DNA from: Pseudomonas sp. SCB32
Lineage (GTDB): Bacteria > Pseudomonadota > Gammaproteobacteria > Pseudomonadales > Pseudomonadaceae
Reading direction: 5' to 3'
Assembly (NCBI RefSeq): GCF_009189165.1
Contig: NZ_CP045118.1
Span: forward strand, 1,364,001-1,428,000
Length of the DNA stretch: 64,000 nucleotides
The position numbers were made by a program, and so were the translations under genes. How positions within the stretch are numbered: position 1 is the first letter of the stretch; each line of letters begins with the position of its first letter. This document shows, one piece after another, positions 17,201 to 27,200 of this stretch. The notes beneath the pieces are model-generated. The model was given only the letters and a program-made list of their open reading frames with translations, searched no databases and had not been told where the DNA came from.

Positions 17201-17846
17201 GGGTGGGTTATTGCGCTTGGCTCATTGTAGGAGCGAGCTTGCTCGCGAATCGGGGCTGATCGCGGACGGAGTCCGCTCCTACAAACATGTATCCGTAGGA
17301 GCGGACTCCGTCCGTGATGGTCTGGCGCTGCGTAGGGCGCATAACGCGCAGCGTTATCCGCCGTGATGGGTATCGCTTCGCTCCACACCATCCTACGAAG
17401 AGCAATCCAGCATGAAGCAGCCAAACTCCCAGGCGCGCGCAGAGTCCCGTCAGGAGGCCGAGTGGAGGTATTGCGCAGAGGAGCGAGCGGCATGGATGCC
17501 GCGAGAGGCGTAGAGGGCCAGGGATGGTCCTTCTACGCCGACCCTCGGAGCGATACCGGAACGAGGGGACCCCGGCGAAGCCGGGGTCGGATGTCGGGAC
17601 GAGACCTTTTGGTTCCTTTTGTGAGGGCGGCTATCCGACGTTTGACAAAAGGGACTCGCCCGAGGGGGCGAAACAAAATCGCTCAGCACACGCTGAAGCG
17701 GCGCAGAAACACCCAAAGCCAAAACGGCGGATAACGCCTTAGGCGTTATCCGCCCTACGTAGAGCTGAGTTGGTCGTGGGCGTGGCCCGCTCCTACGGGT
17801 AATTCCGTCGCATCAGTGAACGCCGAGCCAGGATCGAAAGCGGGGC
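17201..17846. repeat. Repeat-filled gap after lapD
   Basis: 646 bases without a convincing gene. It contains REP units at 17226-17322 (TAGGAGCGAGCTTGCTCGCG and GTAGGAGCGGACTCCGTCCG) and a GTAGGGCGCATAACG...CGTTATCCGCC palindrome at 17333-17362. Next is half of a GATGGGTATCGCTTCGCTCC unit at 17365-17396, then a dispersed repeat at 17451-17714 (listed separately). Last come an AACGGCGGATAACGCC palindrome and another REP at 17723-17797. Short open frames inside are repeat-derived. Confidence 0.65.
17451..17714 (+). repeat. Dispersed repeat, copy 1 (inverted relative to 34551-34800)
   Basis: About 264 bp sharing its layout and many words with the reverse complement of 34551-34800: CAGGAGGCC at the left end; GAGCGA.C.GGCATGGATG followed by CCGCGAGAG; GGGCCAGGGATGG; CGCCCGAGGGGGCGAAACAA; CAGCACACGC.GAAGCGG; GAAACACC. 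The middle sections differ. No protein is supported. Confidence 0.7.
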
Positions 17847-17862
17847 TCAGATCAGCCCCGTT
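17836..17862 (-). terminator. Hairpin at the stop of the 110-residue gene
   Basis: CGGGGCT (17841-17847) pairs with AGCCCCG (17854-17860) across a 6-base loop that contains the stop codon region of the minus-strand gene. The downstream run on that strand is CTTTC, so the U-tract is weak. Confidence 0.45.
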
Positions 17863-18179
17863 TCCTCTTCGTCATTGATCAGCCGGGTCAGACCGCCCAG
17901 AGCCTCACGGGCCTGGGTGCGGTTGAGCAGCTTGGAGCGCGCCGCTGGCGGCAGGTCGGTGATGCGGATGACGCCCTTGGCGATCAGTACCGAGATCAGG
18001 TCGTCCAGCACCCGGATCATGTCCAGGTCGCTCTGCTTGAGGTGCAGCAGGCTGCTCTCGGCGGCCTGCCAGGCCAGGATGTCCGGATGGTCGGCCGGCA
18101 GCGTCCCGGTCATTCCGTCGAACTCGGCGTCTTCGACGCGCGCCAGTTTCCCCTCGGCGTTGCGCTGGATGTACAGCAT
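17847..18179 (-). CDS. Conserved small Pseudomonas protein, often labelled tryptophan synthase beta-like
   Basis: A 110-residue acidic soluble protein starting MLYIQRNAEGKLARVE and ending GGLTRLINDEEETGLI. It has a helical centre (SDLDMIRVLDDLISVLIAKG) and the segment ITDLPPAARSKLLNRTQAREALGG. I recall near-identical proteins across Pseudomonas annotated as tryptophan synthase beta-like, but the length and the absence of any pyridoxal-phosphate motif make that label unsupported. It lies between lapD and the adhesin gene, on the same strand as the adhesin and downstream of it, separated by a strong 15-bp hairpin. A role in Lap function is possible only by position. Confidence 0.7.
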   Translation of the reverse strand: MLYIQRNAEGKLARVEDAEFDGMTGTLPADHPDILAWQAAESSLLHLKQSDLDMIRVLDDLISVLIAKGVIRITDLPPAARSKLLNRTQAREALGGLTRLINDEEETGLI

Positions 18180-18209
18180 CGGCCCGTCCCCATTGTCGGA
18201 AGTGATAGG

Positions 18210-18249
18210 GCGCCAGCGGCGCCAGCCCGAAGGATGGCGCCGCTGGCGC
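18210..18249 (-). terminator. Perfect 15-bp inverted repeat after the adhesin gene
   Basis: GCGCCAGCGGCGCCA (18210-18224) and its exact complement (18235-18249) are separated by 10 bases. It lies 45-85 bases after the adhesin stop and before the next minus-strand gene. There is no U-tract, so it may be a Rho-type pause or mRNA end protector rather than an intrinsic terminator. Confidence 0.55.
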
Positions 18250-18293
18250 GATGGCAGAGCCTGACTCGTTCGTTGCCGGTCGGCAACGGGGAA

Positions 18294-21200
18294 TCAGTGA
18301 TGCTCAGTCTTGACCACGGGATCGGAGCCCGCCACCAGTTGCTTGACGATATCGGTGGGGTTCGAGCCGTAGGTGGAGAGGTCGACGCCGCTCAGCTTGA
18401 TGGTGACGTCCGCGCCGCTATTGACCTGGCCGGTGGTGCTCACCTGCAGGGTCGAGGTCGCGGTGTCCACCTTCAGGTAGCTGAGGATGTCGTTGTGCGC
18501 GGCATCCGGCAGCAGGTCGCTGATATCGATACGGTCGCCTTCGCCGGCCTTGAAGTCGGTGATGATGTCGTTACCGATATCGCCCGCCTTCCAGATGAAG
18601 GTGTCTGCACCCGCACCGCCGGTGAGGATGTCGTTGCCCTTGCCGCCGGTGAGCTGGTCGTCGCCGGTGCCGCCGAACAGGATGTCATTGCCACCCTCGC
18701 CGAACAGGAAGTCGTTGCCGCCCTGGCCGTAGAGGATGTCGTTGCCCTCGCCACCGTAGAGGTTGTCGCTGCCGCCACGGGTGTCGCCGTCGACGTTGAA
18801 CAGCGCATGGTTCTCCTTGATGAAGCTGTACATCTCTTCGGAGGTCGCCACGTGGCCGTTCTTCAGCTCCAGGAACGCTGACAGCGCGCTGACACCGGAG
18901 CCCGCCGGCAGCTCGGCCGGCTTGACCGGGTTGCCGTTGACGCCCCAGGGCAGGTTGTCGGTGTTGATGCTGTCACCGAAGACGATGTCGTCACCCGAGC
19001 CGGCGTGGATGGTGTCGTTGCCCGAAGGCGCCAGGTCCGAGCTGCTGGAGCCGCCGTGCAGGGCGGCGGTAAGGTCGCTGGCCTGCTTGACGATATCCAC
19101 CTGGCCGACCGGGGCTGTGACCAGGTCGATGCGCGTGATGTTATCGATGGTGACGGTGGCGTTGTCGCCGTTGCCTTTGCTCGTGTAATCGTTGAGCTCA
19201 AAGTCCAGGCGATAGGTGCCTTCGCCCACCGTATTGGTGGTGAAGTTGCTGCCGCTGGTATTGAAGGCGATCGCGTGTTGCTCGACCTGATCCCAGCCAC
19301 CATCGGCGCGCTGCTTCTCCAGCGTCCAGGTGAACTGGTCGCCTTTGCTCATGCTCTTGCTGAAGTCGAAGCTGAAGGTCGAGGTCTTGCCCGCCGCGAC
19401 CGTCAGATTCGAGCTGATGGCGGTACTGGCGCCGCTCTTGACGTGGGTGTCCATCAACTGCAGCTTGCCGCCGCTGATGCTGACGGAGCCGTTCCCGTCG
19501 GTGGTCGATTTCCACCCCGAGGGCAGGCTGGTGCTGCCCTCGAAGTCGAACAGAGTGGCGCCCTTGTAATAGGTCACCGAACCCGCACCGGTGACATTGG
19601 TGTTGTCGAAGTACTTGAGCGTGGCTTCGTTGACATTGGTGCCGATGCCGATCGCGCGGACCTGGCTGAGCTCCGACAGGCTGGCGAAGGCCTGCGTGGT
19701 GTTCTGCATCAGGTTGCCGTTGCCGGAGGACTCGGTCGGGTCGCCGTCGGTGAGGAACAGGGTGAGGTTCTCGCTGCCGTTCTTGTGGTCATTGAACCAG
19801 ATCACCGCCTGGCCGAACGCTGCCTGGTAGTTGGTGCCGCCGCCGGCCTGCAGGCCCTGGTACTGCGAGTTGCCGATGGCGTCGGTCAGCAGATTGATGT
19901 TGGCAGCGGTCAGGTCATTCACGCTGACCTTGAGGCTCGCGGTGCTGTCGAAGCCGATCAGGGCGATGTTGATCACACCATCGTGGCCCTTGAGCTGGTT
20001 GGCCAGGTTGATCAGGGCATCCTTGACCAGCTTCATCCGGGAGTCGGTGTAGGCCGCGCCGGACACTCCGGCAAGGTTGTAGCCCATGCTGCCGGAGGTA
20101 TCGACGATCAGGGCAATGTTGTAGTTGGTGCCCGGCTGGGTGACGGTCAGGGTGCCGCCCACATCGCCGAGGATCACGTCATCGCCCGGGCCACCGACCA
20201 GGTTGTTGTCGCCGTTGGGGGTGCTGCCGGGGATCTGCACCTGGCCGACATGGATGTCGAAACCGTGGGTGGCCGAGGTGTCCACGCCGCCGTTGGTGGT
20301 GCCGCCGCTGTCCTGCACGGCGAAGTCGAAGTGCGCGTTGCTGCCCAGGGCGTCCGGTACGAAGGTCAGCTTGCCGCTGGCGATGGCGCTGGGGTCGATG
20401 GCCTGGCCGGTCACCACCTTGCTACCGTTCAGCCAGAGGGCGCCGGAGTCCGGCAGGGACTTGATGATGACGGCCTGCAGGCTATGCGACTGGCCGTTGG
20501 CGGAGTCCGCGGTATCGCTGAAGGCGAAGTCCTTGAGCCCGAAGGTGTAGGTCTTGCCGATGTAGATACTGGCCGTGGCATCCGCCGACAGCGGCGCGTC
20601 GTTCACCGGGGTTACGTTCAGGGTGATGGTGTTCGGCGTCGGGTCGAAGGCGCCGGCACCGTCTTTCACCGAGAAGGTGAAGTCGGCGTAATGGCTGCCG
20701 GCGGCGTTGGCCGCCGGGGTGAACACCAGGCCGCCCAGCTGGCTGGCGGCGATCACCTGGCCGGCGATGACCGCCACGCCATTGAGGGTCAGGCTGCCGG
20801 CGGTCGGCAGGCCATCGATGCGCACGGCGCTCAGGCTGTCGCCCTGGTCCACATCGGTGAAGCCGAAGTCGGCGGCGCTGAACGAGCGGCTGCCATCCTC
20901 ATTGAGGGTGATGGTGTTGTCGGCGCCGCTGGGGGCGTCGTTGACTGCATGTACGTGGATGTCCAGCGGCAGGGTCGTGGTCGCCTGGTCGTGGTTGCTC
21001 GCTTCGGTAGCGGTGGCGCTTACCTGCAGGGTGATGGTGCCATTGGCATTGGCCGGCGGGGTGAAGGTCAGGGTGGAAAGGTTCCAGCCAGTGACGTCCA
21101 CGCTGCCATGGTTGGCGTCGGCGGTGAAACTGTGGATGCCATCGCTCAGGGTGGCGCCATTGGGAATGCCGCCGATGCTGATCGACAGGCTTTCCGAACC

Positions 21201-24200
21201 GTCGGTATCGACCAGCGCCGCGTTGATCTTCGACAGCGGGATGCTGGTGTCTTCGTTGCCTTCATTGGCCCCGAAGACGGTGTAGTGGCCCTGGCCATTG
21301 CTGCCGACCAGGTCGCTCAGGCGTTCGCCCGCGCCGGTCAGCTCGCCGGTGTTGTGGTAGACCAGTGCGTTGCCGGTGCCGAGGGTCTGCGGCGCGCTGC
21401 CGTTGTCGGAGAAGGTGAGGTTGAAATTACCCGGCCCGCTCTGGTTGTGCTGGTAGAGGGCGAGGGTGTAGTAGCCGCTCTCGGTGGGCGTGAAGGTGCC
21501 GCTGAACTTGCCGCTGGTGCCGCCCCAGGTGGCTTCGGCGACGTTGGTGCCGCCGACGACCAGGCGGACGCTGTCATCGCCCGTGCCGGCGAAGGTGTAG
21601 GTGTGGCCGGCTTCGAGGAAGATCAGGCCGCTGACCTTGTTGGCGGTGCCGGCGCTGACGCTGGCGTTGTTCACGCTGTTGGTGGAGCTGCTGCTGTTGG
21701 GCGTGCCGGCGCCATCGATGACCGACTGCAGGGTGGACGGAGCGGCGCCGCTGCCATTGGTGCCCAGCGCCAGACCGGTCCAGCTCTCCAGGGTCAGGCC
21801 GGTAGCCGGCGGGTGGCCGCTGCTGCTGTCGAGGCTGAGGCTCGGCTTGTCCGCCACGGCAATGATTGTCACATCTACCTTCGAGGTGGAGGTGCCGCCG
21901 TGGCCATCGCTGATGGTGTAGGTGATGGTGTCGGTGCCGCTGAAGTTGGCCTTCGGCGTGTAGGTGACGGTGCCGTCGCTATTGATCGCCACGGTGCCGT
22001 TGCTGGCATTGGCACCGGTGACGGTCAGCGGGTCGCCGTCGACGTCGGTGTCGTTGTGCAGCACATCGATGGTGACCGCGTTGTCCTCGTAGACGGTGGC
22101 GCTGTCAGGATTGGCGACCGGTGCATCGTTTACCGGCGTAACGGTGATGTTCAGCGTCGAACTGCTGCCGGTGTTGGTGGTGTAGGTGATCTCCGGGACC
22201 GAGCCGTTCCAGTCCTTCACCGGAGTGAAGGTGTAGGTGCCGTCGGAATTGATCACCAGCGAGCCGACGCCGTTGATGTTGGCACTCTGGCCGGCAGTGA
22301 AGCTGCCTTGTACGCCATTGATGCTGAAGCCGGCGACGCTGAGGACGTTATCCACGTCGTGGTCGTTGCTCAGCACGTTACCGGTGGCCGGGGTGTCCTC
22401 GGCAACGGTCTTGGTGTCCGGGGTCAGCACCGACGGATCGTCTACCGGGGTGACGTTGGCGAAGCTCAGGTCGGCGGTGGCGGTCAACTGGCCGTCGCTG
22501 ACGGTGTAGGTCGCGGTGGGCACGGGACCGTTGTAGTCCTGGGCCGGGGTGAAGGTGAAGCTGCCGTCGCCGTTGATCACCAGCGAACCAACGCCGTTGA
22601 TGGTGGCGGTCTGGCCAGCGGCGTAGCTGTTGCCGCCGAAGCTGAAGCCGGTGACGGTCAGGGCGTCGCCGTCGACATCGTGGTCGTTGTTCAGCACGTT
22701 GCCGGTGGCCGGAGTGTCTTCGGTCACGGCGACGGGGCCATCATTCACGGCGATCGGTGCATCGTTCACCGGAGTGACATCGGCGAAGTTCAGCTGGGCG
22801 GTGTCGGTGAGCTGGCCGTCGCTGACGGTGTAGGTCGCGCTCGGTACCGGGCCGTTGTAGTCCTGGGCCGGGGTGAAGGTGAAGCTGCCGTCGCCGTTGA
22901 TCACCAGCGAACCAACGCCGTTGATGGTCGCTGTCTGGCCAGCGGCGTAGTTGTTGCCGCCGAAGCTGAAGCCGGTGACGGTCAGGGCGTCGCCGTCGAC
23001 ATCGTGGTCGTTGGTCAGCACGTTGCCGGTGGCCGGGGTGTCCTCGGTCACGGCGATCGGGCCGTCGTTCGCGGCGACCGGAGCGTCATTCACCGGGGTG
23101 ACATCGGCGAAGTTCAGCTGGGCGGTGTCAGTGAGCTGGCCGTCGCTGACGGTATAGGTCGCGCTGGGCACCGGGCCGTTGTAGTTGTGCGCCGGGGTGA
23201 AGGTGAAGCTGCCATCACCGTTGATCACCAGCGAGCCAACGCCATTGATGGTAGCGGTCTGGCCGGCGGCATAGTCGCTGCCACCGAAGCTGAAGCCGGT
23301 AACGGTCAGCGCATCGCCTTCCGGATCGCTGTCGTTGTTCAGCACGTTGCCGGTGGTCGGAGTGTCTTCGGTCACGGCGACGGGGCCGTCATTCACGGCG
23401 ATCGGTGCATCGTTCACCGGAGTGACATCGGCGAAGTTCAGCTGGGCGGTGTCAGTGAGCTGGCCGTCGCTGACGGTATAGGTCGCGCTGGGCACCGGGC
23501 CGTTGTAGTTGTGCGCCGGGGTGAAGGTGAAGCTGCCATCACCGTTGATCACCAGCGAGCCAACGCCATTGATGGTAGCGGTCTGGCCGGCGGCATAGTC
23601 GCTGCCACCGAAGCTGAAGCCGGTGACGGCCAGGGCATCGCCTTCCGGATCGCTGTCGTTGTTCAGTACGTTGCCGGTGGCCGGGGTGTCTTCGGTCACG
23701 GCGACGGGGCCATCATTCACGGCGATCGGTGCATCGTTCACCGGAGTGACGTCGGCGAAGCTCAGGTCGGCGGTGGCGGTCAGTTGGCCGTCGCTGACAG
23801 TGTAGGTCGCGGTGGGCACGGGACCGTTGTAGTCCTGCGCCGGGGTGAAGGTGAAGCTGCCGTCGCCGTTGATCACCAGCGAACCAACGCCGTTGATGGT
23901 CGCGGTCTGGCCAGCGGCGTAGTTGTTCCCGCCGAAGCTGAAGCCGGTGACGGTCAGGGCGTCGCCGTCGACATCGCTGTCGTTGTTCAGCACGTTGCCG
24001 GTGGCCGGGGTGTCTTCGGTCACGGCAACCGGGCCGTCATTCACAGCAACCGGAGCGTCATTCACCGGAGTGACGGTGATGTTCAGCGTGGAGCTGCTGC
24101 CGGTGTTGGTGGTGTAGGTGATCTCCGGGACCGAGCCGTTCCAGTCCTTCACCGGAGTGAAGGTGTAGGTGCCGTCGGAATTGATCACCAGCGAGCCGAC

Positions 24201-27200
24201 GCCGTTGATGTTGGCACTCTGGCCGGCAGTGAAGCTGCCTTGTACGCCATTGATGCTGAAGCTAGCGACGCTGAGGACGTTGTCCACATCGTGGTCGTTG
24301 CTCAGCACGTTGCCGATGGCCGGAGTGTCTTCGGCGACGGTCTTGGTATCCGGGGTCAGTACCGACGCATCGTCCACCGGGGTGACGTTGGCGAAGCTCA
24401 GGTCGGCGGTGGCGGTCAACTGGCCGTCGCTGACGGTGTAGGTCGCGGTGGGCACGGGACCGTTGTAGTCCTGGGCCGGGGTGAAGTTGAAGCTGCCGTC
24501 GCCGTTGATCACCAGCGAACCAACGCCGTTGATGGTGGCGGTCTGGCCAGCGGCGTAGCTGTTGCCGCCGAAGCTGAAGCCGGTAACGGTCAGGGCGTCG
24601 CCGTCGACATCGTGGTCGTTGGTCAGCACGTTGCCAGTGGCCGGGGTGTCCTCGGTCACGGCGACGGGGCCGTCATTCGCGGCGATCGGCGCGTCATTCA
24701 CCGAGGCGACATCGGCGAAGCTCAGCTGGGCGTTAGCGGTCAGCTGGCCGTCGCTGACGGTGTAGGTCGCGCTGGGCACCGGGCCGTTGTAGTTGTGCGC
24801 CGGGGTGAAGGTGAAGCTGCCGTCGCCGTTGATCACCAGCGAGCCAACGCCATTGATGGTAGCGGTCTGGCCGGCGGCATAGTCATGACCGCCAAAGCTG
24901 AAGCCGGTAACGGTCAGCGCATCGCCGTCGACATCGCTGTCATTGCCTAGCACGTTGCCGGTGGCGGGGGTGTCTTCGGTGACCGAAACCGGACCGTCAT
25001 TCTGGGCAACCGGTGCATCGTTTACCGGCGTGACGGTGATGTTCAGCGTGGAGCTGCTGCCGGTGTTAGTGGTGTAGGTGATCTCCGGGACCGAGCCGTT
25101 CCAGTCTTTCACTGGAGTGAAGGTGTAGGTGCCGTCGGCGTTGATCACCAGCGAACCGGCGCCGTTGATGGTGGCGGTTTGGCCGGCAGTGAAGCTGCCC
25201 TGTACGCCATTGATGCTGAAGCTAGCGACGCTGAGGACGTTGTCCACATCGTGGTCGTTGCTCAGCACGTTGCCGGTGGCCGGGGTGTCTTCGGCGACGG
25301 TCTTGGTGTCCGGGGTCAGCACCGACGGATCGTCTACCGGGGTGACGTCGGCGAAGCTCAGGTCGGCGGTGGCGGTCAGTTGGCCGTCGCTGACAGTGTA
25401 GGTCGCGGTGGGCACGGGACCGTTGTAGTCCTGCGCCGGGGTGAAGGTGAAGCTGCCGTCGCCGTTGATCACCAGCGAACCAACGCCGTTGATGGTCGCG
25501 GTCTGGCCAGCGGCGTAGTTGTTCCCGCCGAAGCTGAAGCCGGTGACGGTCAGGGCGTCGCCGTCGACATCGCTGTCGTTGTTCAGCACGTTGCCGGTGG
25601 CCGGGGTGTCTTCGGTCACGGCAACCGGGCCGTCATTCACAGCAACCGGAGCGTCATTCACCGGAGTGACGGTGATGTTCAGCGTGGAGCTGCTGCCGGT
25701 GTTGGTGGTGTAGGTGATCTCCGGGACCGAGCCGTTCCAGTCCTTCACCGGAGTGAAGGTGTAGGTGCCGTCGGAATTGATCACCAGCGAGCCGACGCCG
25801 TTGATGTTGGCACTCTGGCCGGCAGTGAAGCTGCCTTGTACGCCATTGATGCTGAAGCTAGCGACGCTGAGGACGTTGTCCACATCGTGGTCGTTGCTCA
25901 GCACGTTGCCGATGGCCGGAGTGTCTTCGGCGACGGTCTTGGTATCCGGGGTCAGTACCGACGCATCGTCCACCGGGGTGACGTTGGCGAAGCTCAGGTC
26001 GGCGGTGGCGGTCAACTGGCCGTCGCTGACGGTGTAGGTCGCGGTGGGCACGGGACCGTTGTAGTCCTGGGCCGGGGTGAAGGTGAAGCTGCCGTCGCCG
26101 TTGATCACCAGCGAACCAACGCCATTGATGGTGGCGGTCTGGCCAGCGGCGTAGTTGTTCCCGCCGAAGCTGAAGCCGGTGACGGTCAGGGCGTCGCCGT
26201 CGACATCGCTGTCGTTGTTCAGCACGTTGCCGGTGGCCGGGGTGTCTTCGGTCACGGCAACCGGGCCGTCATTCACAGCAACCGGAGCGTCATTCACCGG
26301 AGTGACGGTGATGTTCAGCGTGGAGCTGCTGCCGGTGTTGGTGGTGTAGGTGATCTCCGGGACCGAGCCGTTCCAGTCCTTCACCGGAGTGAAGGTGTAG
26401 GTGCCGTCGGAATTGATCACCAGCGAGCCGACGCCGTTGATGTTGGCACTCTGGCCGGCAGTGAAGCTGCCTTGTACGCCATTGATGCTGAAGCTAGCGA
26501 CGCTGAGGACGTTGTCCACATCGTGGTCGTTGCTCAGCACGTTGCCGATGGCCGGAGTGTCTTCGGCGACGGTCTTGGTATCCGGGGTCAGTACCGACGC
26601 ATCGTCCACCGGGGTGACGTTGGCGAAGCTCAGGTCGGCGGTGGCGGTCAACTGGCCGTCGCTGACGGTGTAGGTCGCGGTGGGCACGGGACCGTTGTAG
26701 TCCTGGGCCGGGGTGAAGGTGAAGCTGCCGTCGCCGTTGATCACCAGCGAACCAACGCCATTGATGGTGGCGGTCTGGCCAGCGGCGTAGCTGTTCCCGC
26801 CGAAGCTGAAGCCGGTGACGGTCAGGGCGTCGCCGTCGACATCGCTGTCGTTGTTCAGCACGTTGCCGGTGGCCGGGGTGTCTTCGGTCACGGCAACCGG
26901 GCCGTCATTCACAGCAACCGGAGCGTCATTCACCGGAGTGACGGTGATGTTCAGCGTGGAGCTGCTGCCGGTGTTGGTGGTGTAGGTGATCTCCGGGACC
27001 GAGCCGTTCCAGTCCTTCACCGGAGTGAAGGTGTAGGTGCCGTCGGAATTGATCACCAGCGAGCCGACGCCGTTGATGTTGGCACTCTGGCCGGCAGTGA
27101 AGCTGCCTTGTACGCCATTGATGCTGAAGCTAGCGACGCTGAGGACGTTGTCCACATCGTGGTCGTTGCTCAGCACGTTGCCGATGGCCGGAGTGTCTTC

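Noticed and set aside
17460..17740. Small open frames in the dispersed repeat after lapD
   Set aside because: Their translations consist of repeat sequence, lack ribosome-binding sites and the matching repeat at 34551-34800 does not keep the frames.
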